A stretch of DNA of 64,000 bases from Vitis vinifera (taxonomy: Eukaryota > Streptophyta > Magnoliopsida > Vitales > Vitaceae): positions 18,262,001 to 18,326,000 of the forward strand of contig NC_081819.1 of NCBI RefSeq assembly GCF_030704535.1, written 5' to 3'. Shown here piece by piece: positions 12,101 to 24,340 of this stretch. Under the pieces are notes generated by a model. It was not told the origin of the DNA. It was given only the letters and a program-made list of their open reading frames with translations, and did not search any database. Within the stretch, counting starts at the first letter, position 1; each line of letters opens with the position of its first letter. A program made the position numbers and the translations under genes.

Positions 12101-14952
12101 AGGTTAATTGAAAGTCAAACAAGCCCTTATTTTTTCAAAGGTTTAACCAAGGAGGGTCTCTATACAAAATTCATGAAATCTATATCAGAAGTCCACAAAA
12201 GCAATAGATGATAGAACCCGTTAGAACTCATTGAATATTGAGACTTAAGCTCAAAGCCCATAAAGGCCGAAAACCCTTTGGATATTTGAGGCTTAGACCT
12301 CAACAGCCCAGAGGCTATAGCCTCAAAGCTATAAGCCTCGACAGGGTGAGGCTTATAGCCTCAATTACCCTAACTAAAGCTATAGCCTCAATGCTAATTT
12401 GTAGAACCCTGCCTTGAGATTAGCTTTGAGGTGAGCCTCTAGGCATAAAGCCTCAATAGCTTTTTAAATCATGGGTTTGGATATTAATTTAATTATCTTA
12501 TCTAAACCTTGCTATTGAAAATTATGGATTCGGAAGGACAAAAATACTATGTGCATTCTATGAGTTGTTCTCCTATATAAGTTGTGTCAACTACAATTAA
12601 ATTTATGCTGTTATCTAATAAATATATTATTGATCAACCATGTTTCTATTTATTCTAGTTGTTTCCCTTGTGCTTGTTCATACCATCCATGACAACTCAG
12701 AAATGGAGATAATCTAAGAATTTTGAAATGTGCTGGATGTTTAACTAATGTTGTCATTTGGGTTTAAATATTTATTGCAGGGATTAACGTGGCTTCTTCC
12801 AGAACGATTTTCATCTTCAGAAATAGGACCAGAAGCAGGTTTTGTGAAACTTTGGTAACATTTGGCTTCTTCTTGTTAGCTTAGAACCTGATACCATGGG
12901 GGTTTTCTTTCTTTATTTGAGAAACCTTCTATTGATTTCATAGAAAAGCAGGAAAAGTAAATAAATAATATTTTTAATCTTTTAAGAGCTTAACTTGATT
13001 AAGCCAAGGATTCAAATTTCCAGAAAAATTGAGTTTTGGCTTTTCTTTTCTTTATTTTTTGTGGTTATCTCCCGGTGTTCTCATAATGAAAATCCAAGTT
13101 CAACTTTTAATTTCTCATTGCCTACATTTTCACCCTAAACAAACAGGTTGTGATTATTTTGTTTATTTTTGTTTATTCAGGATTCTTTGCCTTTGTCTTG
13201 ATCTTTGTGCAGTGTAGAGATTGTGTTTTTTAGTTACCGTATTATACTTTCTTCTGCAGTAACTGCATTCTTGGGTATAATCACCGCAATCAATGAACAT
13301 ATAATAGACTCAACCCCAACCCACATGCATACAAACTCCACAGAGTCTTCATTCCCTTATTCATTGTGTATATCTGCACTGAAGGACTTGGAAACATTGG
13401 TTGAAGTGGTGGCAGAGCATTTCTATGGTAATGAGAAGAAATGGAATTTCATCGCTATAACAGAGGCTACTAAGTAAGCCACAATTTAATTTAGTGTATG
13501 CTACTCTTTATCGTCTTCAAGTTGCCATTTCCTATACTAATGTTAGGGAATTCAGCTAAGAGATGGATTTCACTATAATTCAGGGTGTTAGTTAGGTTAG
13601 CTTTGTTCCACAACCATGGATATAAGATGCTTTTGCATGGAGGGGAGACACCAAATGTTGAAAACAGTGCAAATGCTTCAAGTTCTCCACATAGCAATGG
13701 AGGTTTCACAAAGCCAAGAGGGCACCATGGCCATGGTTATTTGCAGCGTTATCCTGGACAGAACCCATGGAATCTGGAAGGCAGAGCATTGTCTGCCTTG
13801 AGCAGGTTTGGAGACAATGCTAGGATGGTTTCTGACCCAACATGGTTGCACAGAGTTCAACAACAGCAGGCAATTATGGATCCCCCAAGTAAATATTCTT
13901 TTAGAATTTGGCACTTGGATATGATGATTCAAATTTATGAGATATGCTAAATTTTTCTATTGCATGTTACAGCTCCAGTGGTTAAGAGGCATACCCTTTC
14001 CTCTATTCTTTCTGAGAAGGGGCTTCATGGGGTTTTATTTGTGATGGGAGAGGTGCTCTTTATCACAAGACCATTTATATATGTTTTATTTATTAGAAAA
14101 TATGGAATTCGGGCATGGAATCCTTGGTTTATCTCATTGGCTGTGGATCTCCTTGGAATGGGCATTACTTCATATGCTACAGGGTCAGGGGATAATAGGA
14201 AACATAAACAATTTCATATATCAGCCTCCGAAAAGGACGAAGTAAGTTTATATTCTAATGATCATTTGAGTAAATCTAGTTCATCAACCTTCAGCATGAG
14301 TTTGGCTGTTGACTGAATTTGGAAATAGCTTCTTTTGTTAGCATTTTTTTATTTCTTCTTTTCTGTGTATGTAAATTTGAATGATGGTCAATGGTGAGTT
14401 GTCTCAAATGTTCCATCATATGGGTTTGATATAGTTAAAAAGAAGGAAGCTGTTGTGGGCACTTTACCTCATGAGAGATCCATTCTTTAGCAAGTATACC
14501 AGGTATTGATGTATTTCTGGAGCTAATTCCTAGTTTGTACTGTTTATTTTTTCAATTGAAACTTCCTTTTAGGCATTCTTTTTGAGGAAAAAGTTCATAA
14601 GACACAACATTATGCCTTTTAAACATCTCAGGCAAAGACTTGAAAGCACACAGAAGGTGTTGGAACCTGTTCCTATTATTGGATTTCTCACAGGTGTGCT
14701 TACAATATTCTATACTGTTGAAGTTCTCTTGTGATTTTATCATGTTTATTTCCAGTTAATTTGACTAATTTATTCAAAAACCCTTTCTCTAATCTTCTTT
14801 TCAATTAAATCTTCTTCCCATTGTGTTATTTGTATTTCCTTCTATTAGATTAATTTATCAAAAAAAATCTTGCCTCTTTTGCATGTGCAGAAAAGATAAT
14901 AGAGCTCATCACTGGAGCTCAGACGCGGTACACTTACATGTCTGGATCTTAA
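9161..14952 (+). CDS. PEX16: Peroxin 16, peroxisome biogenesis protein
   Basis: Eight coding exons: 9161-9229, 12781-12838, 13260-13473, 13584-13888, 13973-14241, 14435-14502, 14632-14693 and 14891-14952 (stop TAA). All introns are GT-AG, phases match, and the total of 1107 nt gives 368 residues, the size of Arabidopsis PEX16 (SSE1). The start MEAYKKWVRRN, the block GLTWLLPERFS and the end GAQTRYTYMSGS are diagnostic of the family. PEX16 is an ER and peroxisome membrane protein that helps deliver peroxisomal membrane proteins and form new peroxisomes; loss in Arabidopsis gives shrunken seeds. Hydrophobic segments lie in exons 3 and 5 (for example the stretch around VLFVMGEVLFI). In exon 7 an earlier AG (near 14573) would bring an early stop, so the AG at 14630-14631 was chosen. 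Intron 1 (3.55 kb) carries a LINE. Confidence 0.95.
10154..10163. repeat. Left copy of LINE target-site duplication
   Basis: TCCACCAATT, directly before the T tract of the LINE; matches 11978-11987. Confidence 0.65.
10164..11977 (-). mobile_element. 5'-truncated LINE (non-LTR retrotransposon) in PEX16 intron 1
   Basis: Antisense to PEX16. Minus-strand fragments match the C-terminal half of plant L1-type ORF2. The reverse transcriptase region has FLFADDTLIF (about 11860-11890) and the LDKSEILPMG block (about 11755-11785). A later region has RNRLAMWK-like and RITLIWSTLSSIP motifs (11379-11711). The zf-RVT region (10616-11263) has FWKDKWCG, FFAWEASWG, LTLDQLKRW and CFLC. A T-rich tract at the low-coordinate end (10162-10169) corresponds to the element's poly(A) tail. 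The word TCCACCAATT occurs at both edges (10154-10163 and 11978-11987) and is the likely target-site duplication. Frameshifts and stops make it a dead copy. Confidence 0.85.
11978..11987. repeat. Right copy of LINE target-site duplication
   Basis: TCCACCAATT, directly next to the truncated 5' end of the LINE reading frame; matches 10154-10163. Confidence 0.65.
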
Positions 14953-16680
14953 GATGGAAGCTAAATAAAGTTATGCTTTTTCCAGCTCTTCACCTTTTTG
15001 TTGAAGTAATCCCCTAATTTTTAGGAAATACTTTACATTTCTATTTCACATTGTTCTCAACTCTACAAATGTCAAAAGACTGTACCATATTTTGTTGGTA
15101 TCTGGCATTGAGTGAGGAGCTGTCTCAGGTCCATGATTTGGTGCCATTTTTCTGCTTTAGAAATAACAAATGGCTGTATCAAATTCTTTAGTTGAAATCC
15201 AATTTTGTCTGTCTCAAGATTGATGATTCAGGATCATGTTCTTTTCTTCTTCTTTTTTCCTTTTTTTTTTCTTTTTTTTATATAATAAATAACTCCTTCC
15301 CGAACTTGTGATTGCAATATATCTAGTGCAATTTAGAGTCTTTTTGTTTCTTTATTGTCTTTCTTCTTTTTTGAATTTGTTTCTCTTGATTGCTTAACAA
15401 ATTCAATGTTATGTTCACACGATTAACTGCATACGCAGCTTGGTTGTCTGCATACCCATCCTTAGAGGGGTTTAGCAGGTGGGTTTAATTCCTGAAGCAG
15501 AATTAGAATTGTTTCATCAGTGAGTCATCTGGGTTATGTTATAGTCTGGGTTGGTACACCAATACTCTTTGGAGGCTTACACCCCTTTCCTCACACTCTA
15601 TCGGCCTTTGGACCTTTCCTCTTGTCCATATCCAAATTTTTCGTCATCTTTACTCTTTACTTTCCTTTAGGCACAATCAATCTCAGTCTCTGTAAAATCA
15701 AATGACATTCAACTTCTTCAGCTTGGAAGAATTCCAGTATATCTGTGACCTGTTTCTGACTCGACCCTAGTTTGGTCAAGGTCTTATTCATGTTCCTTTT
15801 GTCTTATTTTCAGTTTTGGAATCGTATATGATTGTCATTTCTTGGTTGACATGCAGAGTTTGATTGATTCACTCAACCTATAACTCAGCAGTTGGCAGGA
15901 AGTATCATATACCACCCACAACTTCAGACACCCCTCATATAAAATCCATACAAATGATTTTGTTGTACTAGCATTTCTAGCTCTTCCACCCTCCCCAAAA
16001 CTCTGCCATCAGCTTATCTTATTATTCTTCCTCCATTTTTCCATCTTGGTGCTGAATCTTCCTTCCAATTGATGTTAATGGTTAAGTCTTTGAATCAACT
16101 CCAACTGTTAGAAATTTGGTCTAAATCAATTTACATGCATTATTACCCGTTATTTATTGTTTAAGCTTTTAAGTCAAATTGATAGTATAAGACGATGATA
16201 CCATTAATGGCTGGTCTGGGTATCATCATCAGCCCCCCATGTACAGTCCACCAAACAAGTCACACCCCAGGCCCTTTGGAATTGGGTTTTTAGGGGTTCT
16301 CTTTCTAGAGTCATCTGCAGGAAATGGAAATGAATTCTGATGAACCACTTGCCTGAACTCCCATGTTATTCTGTTGGATATCCGCATCTTTTGTGTTGTT
16401 TGGTTGCCAAGAAAGGGAGGGAGGAATATTGGGCGCAGAACCTTTGACTTTATTCCACTTACTTTTGGTAGTAATTTTAGCTACGGCGTTATGGAGAAAC
16501 TGAAATTTAGTAGAAATTTTTAAAAATAAATAAATAAATACTTTTTTCTAATAATAAAAGGAATAAATAATATTAAAAAGGTCAAAATTTTAAAGTATAT
16601 TCATTTTTATATTTTTTTTTAAATACAAGGAAATAAATTTATTTTAAACATATATATTAATCTATATTAGTATATATTTA
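14953..16680. other. PEX16 3' flank, no gene seen
   Basis: The PEX16 3'-UTR is expected in the first few hundred bases. After that there is ordinary single-copy-looking sequence with pyrimidine-rich runs (15240-15290) and no recognisable coding region; open frames here are short and domain-free. Confidence 0.5.
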
Positions 16681-17560
16681 AGATTAATGCCTAGGGAAGT
16701 AACATAAAGGGGGTGGGGGGGAGGGGTTGGTCCCAACTCCCAATGGCGCACCATGAATATCAGAGGATATAAAATGAAGAGGACCCCTCCCACAAAAAAA
16801 AAAAAAGATGTCCACGTGTAGGAGTATGATTTGTCAAATTAGGTTGGGGGAGGTCATTGACTCAGATGTTTTTAGTACAAATAAAAAAAATTAGGGTGGG
16901 GTGGGGGTGGGGGGGAGGTGGGGTCCAATCAGAGGGATGGTCCCCATGGATGGACCACCACCCAGGCTCAGTGGGCTCGTTGTCATCCCATTCCCTAATC
17001 CCCTTTGTGGCCTACGAGGTGCGGGCCCCACCACCACAGGAATGAATGGCGGGATCCACCCACCACCACCACCACGACCATCACCGGTGGTGGTGGACTA
17101 CGGATGCACTCTGTGAAGGTCCTCCTCTACGGCCTCTACATTTAATTTTATTTCAGTCTATTTCACTAACAAAAATAAATAAATCTCCAGAAATTACATA
17201 TTTTATATATATATTTTGTCGGGGTTATTTATGTGTAAATTTGTATCATGTCACTATTTGCATTGAATACAACTTTCATGTCCACGCCATAAATGATGGA
17301 GCCACCATTAATGACGTCATAAATCTGTTAAATGGAATGTGAGGCATAACGGCATGTGTATTCAGACAGTTGTAGGGCCGTGGCTGGGCCCCACTTTCAA
17401 GAATCCGATCTTAATCTTAAAGGGTTGTGAAGTGGTCCCACTGGAAAGCCAGCTGAACGGGTGAGAGCCGTCCGATTTATATATCTTTCGGGCCCCACCA
17501 ACTAGCGTTGGCGTACACAACAAGTTATGTGTGCAGCCTGACTAGCGGAGTCCCTATGAA
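16681..17560. other. GC-rich motif island without a gene
   Basis: A GC-rich block within AT-rich DNA: G-runs at 16710-16725 and 16896-16920, a CCA/ACC-rich run at 17055-17095, and four GGNCCCAC words (17024-17031, 17387-17394, 17434-17441, 17491-17498). Open frames through the G-runs are composition artefacts. It may be regulatory DNA or a repeat remnant. Confidence 0.45.
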
Positions 17561-18827
17561 ATAAAAGCGGTACCCCTCTTTATTGTGGTATTTACAATTT
17601 ATGCCCAACTTTTAATTTTAAGACCATAGTTGAAAAGCATTTAAGCTATATATATATATATTTTAAAATTTTTATCATTAATAATAATTAATGAAACTAA
17701 GTGAAATTAATAAATATTTAATTTTCGAAACACAAATGAAAGGGGAAAAATTTTCAATTTTTTATTATTATAGGATTTGTTTGACAATGCATTTTTTAAA
17801 ACAATTCTCAAAAACTCATTTTTAAAAATAGTTTTCGTTATTTGCAAGAACAAAATTCTTCACTACGAACCCAAATATAATATTTATGTTTATTATGTTT
17901 CAAGCCATGATATCCTAATTCATCAAAATTTAATTAAATTAATTTATTATCAAATAACGTTTAACAATATTTCAACTCAAAGTATTTTTAATAAAAACAT
18001 TTTCTTCTAAAGTATTTTTGGAATAATTACCTATAAAATATTTTTTCAAAAAACATTATAAGTGATTTTATAAATTTTAGAAAATGTTTTATAATTTTTT
18101 TTAAAACATATTATATAATTTTTAAAATATTTTTAAATCAAAATATTTTTTATAATCACCGTACTATTAATTCAAGTAGTGCTTTCATTTTCACTTTGTA
18201 CTTTCTATTTTTGTAAGTCTTCAATTTTTATTCCACATGGAGAAATAAAAATAAATAAATAAATTAGAATAAATTTAATATTATACTAATTATGCATTCA
18301 TCCACACCACAATCTTAAGGTTAGGTTAAAAAAATTTGAGGAAAAATATAATAAAAAATAAAAATAGATTTTAAGTTTAAAAAATGGTTTTTATATGTTT
18401 CTTTAAATTTATTTTATTTATTTTAATTTTTTATTTAAAAATTAAATAAGTAAAAATATCTTAAATCATAGCTAATTTTAATTATATTTTATATTTTTCT
18501 CACTAAATAAAAATATTATTTTTTTAATTTCTTTTTCTACCATAACTATAAGGATTAATTGGTTGAACCACCCAAATTGAACAATGTCAAAAGATCATTC
18601 TGAGGTGTCATATTGTATGACATGTCACCAAGGCACAGATAGTTGAGTCCTTCGATATTTAAATTTGATTTTTGGGTGAACGGTCCAACTCACCAACTTT
18701 TTGTATAATAAAATGGAAAATGTCGTTAGATTGTGGTAAGGAGGGTGAATGGTAATGGAAACAAAAGTATTTCGGTATGTTTGAATTAGGCAAAAAGTTC
18801 CGTACCAATAAGGTACGGTACCATGCC
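17561..18827. other. AT-rich spacer with a degraded MITE-like piece
   Basis: About 17772-18170 resembles the TTTTTAAAA-rich MITE family seen at 19905, 23499 and 46217 (GTTTGACAATGCATTTTTTAA, then TTTAAAAATAGTTTTCG), but no clear right end remains. No gene is seen. Confidence 0.4.
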
Positions 18828-18829
18828 TA

Positions 18830-18873
<44 letters not shown>
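18830..18873. repeat. (ATT)n microsatellite
   Basis: About 14 uninterrupted ATT units. Confidence 0.95.
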
Positions 18874-18874
<1 letters not shown>

Positions 18875-18909
18875 TAAATTCAATACTAATGATAAAGTTT
18901 AGATCGTTC

Positions 18910-19262
18910 AATCAAAGTATAAATATACAAGATCAAAATATAAAATAGTAAGATATGATCCATTTGATAAATATTGATATATGGTGAAATCAATTTTTCG
19001 ATTTCATCTAAATTAGGAATGTCAATAATATTTGAGTAGTATAAAGCATATATAGTAAAAAAAAGTGATAACGTAACTTGACTTTTAGGTACAAATATAT
19101 AAGGTTAAAGTATAAAATAATGAAACATGATTCGATCTGATTTTTTGATATTGATATATGGTGAAATCAAATTTTCAATTCCATCTAAATTAGGAATGTC
19201 AATGATATTCAAACACGTATAAAGTATAAAGCCTATATCATGGAAAGAGCGAGAACATAACT
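18910..19262. repeat. Tandem duplication, period about 177 bp
   Basis: Two consecutive diverged copies. ATATGGTGAAATCAA is followed by CATCTAAATTAGGAATGTCA in each, the first word at about 18979 and 19155; the preceding AAATATA(C/T)AAG blocks are at about 18922 and 19094. Confidence 0.8.
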
Positions 19263-19904
19263 TGCCTTTAAAAGTCAATCCTCAAAGTCAAGTAAATGTC
19301 TAATATAGATAGATTAGTTAAAGTTGTATACACCGGCTTAAAGAAATTAGATTAAAGGCTCTTACGAGGACCCACCTCAATGTGCCATAGCCTTATAGTT
19401 CTTGTTTACAAAGACTTACTCATCATTAGTCAACCTTTTTAGATGACTTCTTAATCTTAATCTCACTCCATTATTAATTTTTTAATATATAGTTCCCCTA
19501 AAATTTGAATTATTATTGTTGGTGTAATAAATGCAAAGACGGAAAAGATAGTACTTATATTATTAAAAAGTAATATTATTAATTGAAAAGTGTACAAAAT
19601 TTTAATTATTTTTAAATAAATTAAAAAAAAAGGTTACCTAAACTTGTAACTCTTTGATCAATTGTAAAAGCAATTTGTGATATATGATATTTTGTGTCAC
19701 ATAAATTATCAAATTGCTTTACAAAGTATTTTGTTTAAAGACAATTTTTAACTTGATCATCCACAAACTATCAAAAATTTGGAAAAGTTTTTTCATGAGG
19801 GTACTTTTAAATTGGATTTAGTAAAAAAATCCCAATCTTTCTCAAGTTATAATTGAGTCAATGTGTTGTGAAAATAAATTTTAAAAAGATGTTATACAAT
19901 TTAA

Positions 19905-20268
19905 GAGTCTGTTTAATAATTATTTTTTAAAATACTTTTTTTTTTCATAAAAAAATCTAGAAAACTTGTTTAATAACTAAAAACTGTTTTATTTATTTAT
20001 TCTAAAAAATAAAAAATAAGGTGTTTTCATAAAATATTTTTTAATTTTTTTCTCAAAGCTGTTTAAAAAAATAATTATATAAGCATTTAAAATTATTAAA
20101 AATAAAACACTACACATAAAAATTATTTTTAAAATTAATAATTGATTAAAAATATTTAGATTTTCAAAAAAACTTTTATTTTACAGAATACCATAAAATA
20201 ACTTTCAAAAATTGTTTTTAAAAACTATTTTTTGAAACTATTTTTAAAACAGTTATTAATCAGGCCTA
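19905..20268 (-). mobile_element. MITE-like element (family 1, reverse orientation)
   Basis: Begins GTCTGTTTAATAATTATTTT and ends, on the opposite strand, CCTGATTAATAACTGTTTT, giving loose inverted ends; the interior is rich in TTTTTAAAA. The same composition and word order occur in inverted orientation at 23499-23862 and 46217-46603. It has no coding capacity. It is probably a nonautonomous DNA element; exact ends are uncertain. Confidence 0.5.
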
Positions 20269-21919
20269 ACTTGTTTGTATTGAATGCAAGTTTTACTTTA
20301 GGCAAAAAAAATTTAAGTACATATTTATCCACTTTGAGACTAGTGTGGTGAATTTGGTACAAAGTCATAGCGATAATAGATGTGGGTGGGGGCCTCAGCA
20401 ACCAACTGTGTCCCACCTAAGTGTAATGAAAGTGAATTGACTATATTGCCTTTCTTCATTCAAAGAGCAAAAAGATGAAAACCAATAAAAATAAAAAGTA
20501 TGTTTATGCTTATGGGCCTATTCTACATTCCTCTCTTATTGTGATTACCATCATCCCATTAATTGCAAAACTGCACTAGGGTCAATACCAACAAGTTATG
20601 GGCCAATCATAATTCCCATTTGTGCCTTAATTAGATCTTAAAAGGTAATAAAAAAATGGGACAAAAGGGTAGGCAAGGATCAAGTACTCTATTCGCAAAA
20701 CGAATAAGTTGTTAGTGAGATTAATCTAAATATTTATATGATTCGACATCATATTCATTAATATGAGATTTAATTATTGGGAAGTACGAGTTTGACTCAC
20801 CTACACAACGCACTCATCTCAAACTTTTAACATAGCTTAATCATTTCCGATTTTACATATTTATCTCAGTGTCATTTTCCACTGTCATTTTATGAAGTAA
20901 ACGCATTTATCTCAAAGTTTTGACTCATTTCATGGCTTCTCGTAAAACTTAATTATTTTCGAAACAATTCAATTACATAGAATAAATCAAATAAAAAGTC
21001 ATAAATGATGCAATTAATGATACTTATATAAGTGTTTTCCTAAAGAGTAGTATCATAGCATACCTAATAAAAGGGTCTAAAGAAAAAAAATATTTAAATT
21101 TTTTATTAAAAAATACCAACAAAAATAAATAGCAAGACTTATTTATATGATATAATGTTTAATAAAATTTCTCTCTCTTTTTTTTTCTTGGGGGGCTATG
21201 GTTGGTGAGATAGAATGTTAATAAAATTTAGAAGCACAATAAAGTGTGATGGTAGGACATGGGCGCACCCACACGGCACTTTTGTACCAAAATCAAATAA
21301 AGTCTAGGGATGTAAATTGGAGGCCGCGGCAAGCAAGTGAGATTGCACCATTTATGGCTAGCCAATGGGCCTAGTGGTATACTAGTATATGGGTTTAGAG
21401 GCTACGTCACTTTCTTGATTCATTGCAAAACATGATTTTTTTCCCTTTTTTTTTTCTTTTTTTTTTTCACATGCTTTATTAATGCCACTTCTTTATTCTT
21501 AAAATTATAAAATTTTATATAAAAGTACAATATATTATAAAAAATGTAAACAATTTTTAAAATCATTATTTTTTCAATATAAGCATCAAATAATTCTTGT
21601 ATCTTAAATATATAAAAAGAACTATTTTTTCATTTTTAAAACATGTATATAACTTTTACTTAATAATATCAAATAAAATTATCAAAAAAATTAATTTATC
21701 ATTTTAATTGATAAAAGTATCTTACAAATAAATATATCTAAAAAAATTATTATATAATATAAGATACAAATCATTATGAAATTTTTTTTCCAGAATACTC
21801 AAAATTACAAATAAAATATTTCTAATTTTCTAATTAATAATGATTTTATATCCAATATAATATAAATCCACTATTCTTCTCATTTAAAAAAAATAAAATT
21901 GAATAAAAATTTTGTTGGT

Positions 21920-22135
21920 TGACATCAACATTAAAATAAGAAACTTTAAAAATTAAATACAATTAAAACAAAAAAACTTAAAAATTAAAGAAATAAAATA
22001 TTGGCTTTTGTTGTATTTCCAACTCTTCTTAATATTTATATTTTCTACTTATATGCTTTAATAAAGTGAAAATTAATATTTTTTAGTTAATTGTAATTTT
22101 AATTTTTAAAATTTCTTATTTTATTGATCTTAAAT
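21920..22135. repeat. Inverted repeat (possible fold-back MITE)
   Basis: The left arm AAATAAGAAACTTTAAAAAT (from about 21937) is matched in inverse by the right arm, whose reverse complement reads AAATAAGAAATTTTAAAAAT (about 22103-22122). Similarity continues on both sides for about 35-45 bases in total, and the spacer is about 120 bases. Confidence 0.6.
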
Positions 22136-22802
22136 CAATTCTCACAAAACAAAAAAGTTCTTTTAAGAAATAATTATATAACTTATGAAAAAATATATAT
22201 TTTTTCAAATATTTTTAAATAAAATTTAATATATTTTTTTTATATTTTTTAAAATTAGTTAGTCAATACCTACTGCTCCCACTAAAATATATGTAAGATT
22301 ACAATGCATTTTTTATGTCTATATGAGATGAACTCATGGAATCAAGCACCATTAATTAGTCCAATTAATGGCTTATAGTACAAACACTGTTTTGCTTAAA
22401 TGGTGTTCATTGTTCAATTATTTTGTTCTAGATTCTTCCTAATACCTTTAATACCATAAAGATCGAAGATTGTCAACTTTCTACATGCCTTTCTTCCCTA
22501 GTCACAAAGTCTAGTGGATGTTAAAAGATAGAAAAATTTGTAAAAAATAAACTCCATGAAAGGAGACTTTTTCTAAAGGTGAACTTCCATTATATATACA
22601 TAAATAAACTTAATTTGGGATTTTGTTCTTTAATAAGAAGTTAAAATAAATTCAATCATTTTATTATTATATTTGTTTCATTAAATAGGAAATATTAAAA
22701 AAAAAATATAATTTTGAGAAGAAATATTTTTTACTTTTCTAATTTTTATTAAATTTTTTTTAAATCAAATCATTATATGCTCTTCTCATCAAATTTAAGG
22801 AG

Positions 22803-22804
<2 letters not shown>

Positions 22805-22850
<46 letters not shown>
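22805..22850. repeat. (ATT)n microsatellite
   Basis: About 15 ATT units. Confidence 0.95.
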
Positions 22851-22853
<3 letters not shown>

Positions 22854-23498
22854 ACTATTTGGCATAGTGAGAAATGTCAAATGGTTTTAAATTGCATTCA
22901 ATTCTCCACATGAGAATCTTCCATTTGAATTGTGTTGATGATTCTATACTCCGACAACGTCTAGAGTTAATCGAATAATATGATATCTCACATCGAGTAA
23001 ATCCTTAACCCTTCCCTCTCTTACTAAGACTATAAATTGTTCTTGTGAATTATAACCACTACTAGGTATATAAGCACTGATTTCAAATCCAAAAGTTTAT
23101 TGTATTTTGACAATTTTATATAAGGTAGAGTTTGGTTTTTTGGAGTGATGGTGGAAAAGTTGATAGATAAGTCACCCTTATTGCCATTCTACAAAACTGT
23201 ACATGAGATTTTCATATCATACGACTTCTTGTTTAATTCTTTTGAAGTCATTAGATCATTTTTCTCGTTTGAAAATCTCTTTCCCTCTTCCACTCTATCT
23301 CGGGGAGTAATTAGAACCAATTCAGTCACATTTTTATGTTCCAATTGAATACTTTCCATTTTTTTTTCAAATCAAAGTCAAAGATTATTCTTTTTACCAT
23401 ATCCTTATATTATCTTATTTTAGATTTTTTCTACATTAAAAGATATTTTGTTTTTCCAAATTTATAACTAAATGTTCTCGATATTTAAAATCTTTGGG

Positions 23499-23862
23499 TC
23501 TATTTGGTATTTATTTTTGAAAAATAGTTTTGTAAAATAGTTTTTTATAACAATTTTTGAAAACTATTTTATGATTTTTGTAAAATAAAAATCAATTGGA
23601 AAACTTAAAATGTTTTTAATATTTTAAAAATATTTTTTATATAGTATTTTATTTTTAATCATTTTACATGTTTGGATAATTATTTTTTAAAACAACTCTT
23701 GTAACACAAGTGAAAGAAATAAAAAATAATTAGAAGATGTTATCTTAAACTACTTGTTTTTTACTTTTAAAAGTAAAAAATACAAATCAGTTATTGATTA
23801 CAATATTTTTTATTTTAAAGAACATAAAACTGTTGTAAAAAACAGTTGCTAAACAGAGTGTG
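23499..23862 (+). mobile_element. MITE-like element (family 1)
   Basis: Runs from CTATTTGGTATTTATTTTTG to GTTGTAAAAAACAGTTGCTA. It shares ordered words with 46217-46603 (AAAATGTTTTTAATATTTT, CACAAGTGAAA, CAGTTATTGATTA-like). Noncoding; ends inferred. Confidence 0.55.
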
Positions 23863-24207
23863 GGCCCACAAAATATTTGTACTGTGAAAACAATATATTT
23901 TAAATAATGCCCTGAAAATGCTTTTTATCTTTTGAAACAGTTGAGAATGAAAAATAAAAAGACGGTTCTATATTCTTGTGGAAAGGCAAAGGAGAATGTG
24001 TGATTAGCTAGCGAACACATTTAAAAAGTGTTTGGCATGCTACCTAAATTGGCTTCAAATAGATTTTGGAAACACTTCTGATATTGAATTGGAAGGTGAA
24101 AATGAAAAACACATTTCGGAAAACAATGAAAACAGAAACAAACGATTGTTTATCTGGATCATTGTAGCCATCGCTTTGACCCAAAATGAAACAGATAACC
24201 CTGCGAA

Positions 24208-24340
24208 GTGGGACCCACCACGTGTTATCATCGAGTGGGTCCACATAATTCGTGTGATGGGCTCGTAACCGTTGATTTTTTTTTTCTCTCTTTCATAAAG
24301 AAATAGGGGTGGTGCACGGTACATCTTGTTATATATTCAG
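24208..24340 (+). promoter_or_regulatory. TCP9 promoter: palindromic TCP site, G-box and TATA box
   Basis: GTGGGACCCAC at 24208-24218 is a palindromic match to the class I TCP consensus (GTGGGNCC and GGNCCCAC on both strands). A CACGTG G-box follows at 24219-24224 with no gap, and GTGGGTCCAC lies at 24235-24244. A probable TATA box TTATATATT is at 24329-24337, about 300 bases before the ATG, followed by a CT-rich 5'-UTR. The sites suggest possible binding by the encoded factor or its relatives; this is inferred. Confidence 0.6.

Larger units (their letters stand above)
9795..12475. repeat. Repeat-derived DNA in PEX16 intron 1
   Basis: At 12230-12470 a block repeats the words GCCTCAA, GCTATA and AGCCTC many times in both orientations. 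Its right end (reverse complement reading TGATTTAAAAAGCTATTGAGG) loosely resembles the sequence at about 9797 (TGTTTTAGAAGGCTAAAG) in inverted orientation. This could be an older transposon with inverted ends into which the LINE inserted. The similarity is weak and the boundaries are uncertain. Confidence 0.3.
19263..22802. other. AT-rich intergenic DNA, no gene
   Basis: Holds a MITE-like copy (19905-20268), an inverted repeat (21920-22135) and long A/T-rich runs. No coding region is recognisable; open frames here are short and without domains. Confidence 0.6.

Noticed and set aside
14573..14631. Earlier acceptor for PEX16 exon 7
   Set aside because: It would bring an immediate in-frame stop; the acceptor at 14630-14631 restores the conserved RQRLESTQKVLEPVP segment.
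16857..17116. Open frames with Gly, Pro or His runs
   Set aside because: Products of G-runs and CCA repeats, not of a gene.
18830..18873. CRISPR-like regular repeats
   Set aside because: Simple ATT microsatellite; no repeat-spacer structure anywhere in the window, and the genome is a plant.
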